The notes below the pieces were generated by a model, which was given only the letters and a program-made list of their open reading frames with translations, was not told the DNA's origin and did not search any database. A stretch of DNA of 6,530 nucleotides from assembly GCA_017391465.1 (NCBI GenBank), contig JAFOYH010000123.1, positions 1-6,530 on the forward strand, read 5' to 3'. Shown here in pieces: positions 4,889-6,530 of the stretch (the stretch's first letter is position 1; each line of letters begins with the position of its first letter). Source of the DNA: Lachnospiraceae bacterium. Its GTDB lineage: Bacteria; Bacillota_A; Clostridia; Lachnospirales; Lachnospiraceae. Both the position numbers and the translations under genes were made by a program.

Positions 4889-6382
4889 ATGAATAAAAAA
4901 ACATTGTATTTGGAATGCTATTCCGGTATTAGCGGCGATATGACAGTTGCTTCCCTGCTTGATCTGGGCGTTGATCATGACCTTTTATTAAACGCCTTAA
5001 ACAGCCTGAATCTTGAAGGTTATGAAATTCAGATTTCACGTGTACTCAAAGCAGGTATCGACGCCTGTGACTTTAACGTTATTTTAGATAAGTCCCATGA
5101 AAACCATGACCATGATATGAAATATCTCCATGGTCATCCACATCATGACCACAATCACCATCATGACCACGATCACCATCATGACCACGATCACCATCAT
5201 GACCACGATCACCATCATGACCACGATCATCACCATCCACATGAGCATCGCAATCTCGAAAATATCCAGGCAATCATCAACAGCAGCGGTATTTCCCATC
5301 GTGCAAAGCATATTGCCCTTAAGATCTTTCAGGTGATTGCCGAAGCCGAATGCAAGGCACATAATAAACCATTAGATGAAGTCCATTTCCACGAAGTTGG
5401 AGCTGTCGATTCCATCGTAGATATTGTTGCCATCGCTGTGTGTCTGGATGCTTTAGATATTGAAGAAGTCATTGTTTCTGAGCTTTACGAAGGTCAGGGA
5501 ACGGTTCGTTGTCAGCATGGTATTTTACCAATTCCTGTACCTGCCGTTGCCAATATTGTATCTGCTTATGGTCTTCCACTGCATATCATGGATATTCAGG
5601 GTGAATTTGTTACACCAACCGGTGCAGCCATTGTTGCAGCCATTTGCACAGGTCATAAATTACCAAAACATTTTCGTCTGTTAAAGACAGGTATCGGTGC
5701 AGGAAAACGCAATTATGAAAAAGCAAGCATTTTACGCGCCATGTTAATCGAGGATCTGGATAAAGTTTCTGACAAGACACCGATCGAAAAACAGTCTATA
5801 CCTGTTTCTTCTGGTTTTGAACTGACACTTCACAAAGAACAGCACCTTGCAGAGATTAAAACCAAATCCACAGAAATTGACTTTGCCAAACGCGAACTTG
5901 ACCTCGAACCAATCTGGAAAATCGAAACCAATCTGGATGATTGTACTGGCGAAGTCATCGCTTATACCTTCAATCAGTTATTTGAAGCAGGGGCTCAGGA
6001 TGTTTATACAACACCAATCTACATGAAGAAAAACCGTCCGGCAACCATGCTGACTGTTTTATGCCGCGAATCCCTGATTTCTAAAATGGAAGATGTTTTA
6101 TTCACACATACGACAACTATCGGTGTTCGAAAATATCCAGTGGAACGCACCATCCTTCCACGTCAGATTCGTACCATCGATACACCTTGGGGCAAAGCTA
6201 AAATTAAATACGCAACATGGAAGAATCATATTTATGCTTACCCTGAAAATGATGATGTTGCTGCAATCGCTACCAAGCAGAACTTAAGCTATCCAGAAGT
6301 TTATGCTGTTGTGAAAACTTTGGCTTATGAAGCCATTCATGCCGATGCATTCACAGAACGCAAAACTCTTCCAGAAGAATAA
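4889..6382 (+). CDS. larC: Nickel-pincer cofactor biosynthesis protein LarC (nickel insertase)
   Basis: LarC inserts nickel into the pyridinium bis-thiocarboxylate mononucleotide in a CTP-dependent cyclometallation, the last step of nickel-pincer nucleotide (NPN) synthesis for lactate racemase LarA and related enzymes. The 497-residue product starts with LYLECYSGISGDM. A His/Asp-rich segment at 70-120 has 29 His in 51 residues. FHEVGAVDSIVDIV is at 167-180, GQGTVRCQHGILPIPVPA at 202-219 and GEFVTPTGAAI at 238-248. After a variable linker (about 290-335) comes the LarC2 part, with ETNLDDCTGE at 346-355 and YMKKNRP at 378-384. In Lactiplantibacillus plantarum the two halves are joined by programmed frameshifting; here they are one continuous frame. 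ATG 4889 is chosen because AAAGGGG lies 8 bases upstream; the ATG at 4841 lies inside the promoter. larE follows after 38 bases. Confidence 0.96.
   Translation: MNKKTLYLECYSGISGDMTVASLLDLGVDHDLLLNALNSLNLEGYEIQISRVLKAGIDACDFNVILDKSHENHDHDMKYLHGHPHHDHNHHHDHDHHHDHDHHHDHDHHHDHDHHHPHEHRNLENIQAIINSSGISHRAKHIALKIFQVIAEAECKAHNKPLDEVHFHEVGAVDSIVDIVAIAVCLDALDIEEVIVSELYEGQGTVRCQHGILPIPVPAVANIVSAYGLPLHIMDIQGEFVTPTGAAIVAAICTGHKLPKHFRLLKTGIGAGKRNYEKASILRAMLIEDLDKVSDKTPIEKQSIPVSSGFELTLHKEQHLAEIKTKSTEIDFAKRELDLEPIWKIETNLDDCTGEVIAYTFNQLFEAGAQDVYTTPIYMKKNRPATMLTVLCRESLISKMEDVLFTHTTTIGVRKYPVERTILPRQIRTIDTPWGKAKIKYATWKNHIYAYPENDDVAAIATKQNLSYPEVYAVVKTLAYEAIHADAFTERKTLPEE
5149..5220 (+). repeat. 18-bp tandem repeat encoding the HHHDHD histidine-rich tract
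   Basis: Four consecutive 18-bp units lie at 5149-5166, 5167-5184, 5185-5202 and 5203-5220. The last three are identical (CCACGATCACCATCATGA) and the first differs at one base; a partial fifth unit follows. Each encodes a six-residue DHDHHH-type step. The unit is a multiple of three, so copy-number changes by slippage keep the frame. The tract probably binds or stores nickel. Confidence 0.95.
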
Positions 6383-6420
6383 ATTTTCCATTGCCAACTT
6401 TTTACAAGGAGGTTGACACT

Positions 6421-6530
6421 ATGAAACGACTCGTCGATTATTTTATTCCCCATGTCCATGAGGGAATTTGTATGGCCTTTTCCGGCGGCGTAGACAGTAG
6501 TGTTTTACTTGCTGCCGCTTGCAAGGCCGT
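6421..6530 (+). CDS. larE: LarE, ATP-dependent sulfur transferase for NPN cofactor, 5' part only
   Basis: LarE belongs to the PP-loop ATP pyrophosphatases. It adenylates the carboxylates of P2CMN and donates sulfur from its own cysteine or a bound cluster to make the dithiolated P2TMN, the substrate of LarC. Only 36 codons are in the window. They show a short amphipathic helix, then MAFSGGVDSS, with the PP-loop SGGVDSS at 21-27. This is the normal distance from the N terminus for LarE (family about 270 residues). A strong AAGGAGG lies 8 bases before the ATG, and the gene starts 38 bases after larC without a terminator, so the two form an operon. The sulfur-donor cysteine lies outside the window, so the sacrificial versus catalytic type cannot be told. 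Another PP-loop enzyme is possible from the motif alone, but adjacency to larC makes LarE much the best call. Confidence 0.9.
   Translation, partial: MKRLVDYFIPHVHEGICMAFSGGVDSSVLLAAACKA

Noticed and set aside
5149..5230. Tandem repeats as a CRISPR array
   Set aside because: The 18-bp units are contiguous without spacers and lie in frame inside larC.
5079..5362. Open frames on both strands across the histidine tract
   Set aside because: They are by-products of the 18-bp repeat, which keeps all frames open; they encode low-complexity MVIVVM, HDGDRG or IMTTIT strings and have no ribosome binding sites.

Overview
The window looks like a chromosome segment of an endospore-forming, low-to-mid GC Firmicute of the class Clostridia, probably Lachnospiraceae-like. 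The evidence is gene content and order: hup, rqcP, yabP, yabQ, divIC, spoIIE and tilS in a row on one strand, which is the sporulation/division cluster known from Bacillus subtilis (rqcP-yabP-yabQ-divIC-yabR-spoIIE-yabS-yabT-tilS) in its compact clostridial form. The genus assignment is inference.

Layout. Bases 1-4740 are read leftward (minus strand). In transcription order they carry hup (HU DNA-binding protein), rqcP (S4-domain ribosome quality-control factor), yabP and yabQ (spore coat/cortex proteins), divIC (FtsB/DivIC-type division protein), spoIIE (sporulation PP2C phosphatase) and tilS (tRNA-Ile lysidine synthetase, 3' end beyond base 1). Bases 4741-4888 are a divergent promoter region. 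Bases 4889-6530 are read rightward and carry larC (complete) and the first 36 codons of larE, which make the nickel-pincer nucleotide cofactor of lactate racemase-type enzymes. Coding density is very high and there is no gene-free stretch longer than about 150 bases.

How the genes work together. hup and rqcP are housekeeping genes, expressed from a near-consensus SigA promoter at 4784-4812. Between rqcP and yabP lies the most notable element: a 24-position hairpin plus U-tract that looks like an intrinsic terminator, whose 3' arm also contains the yabP Shine-Dalgarno. A SigE-like promoter overlaps its 5' arm, so transcripts started there would lack that arm and could be neither terminated nor masked by this hairpin. 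This would insulate the mother-cell genes yabP/yabQ from housekeeping read-through. divIC, needed in growing cells, has a candidate SigA promoter at the end of yabQ, and spoIIE has a Spo0A-box-like site upstream. SpoIIE keeps its phosphatase residues but has a short membrane region. LarC is a single uninterrupted frame with a histidine-rich segment built from 18-bp tandem repeats. I found no mobile element, RNA gene, CRISPR array or wholly unknown gene.
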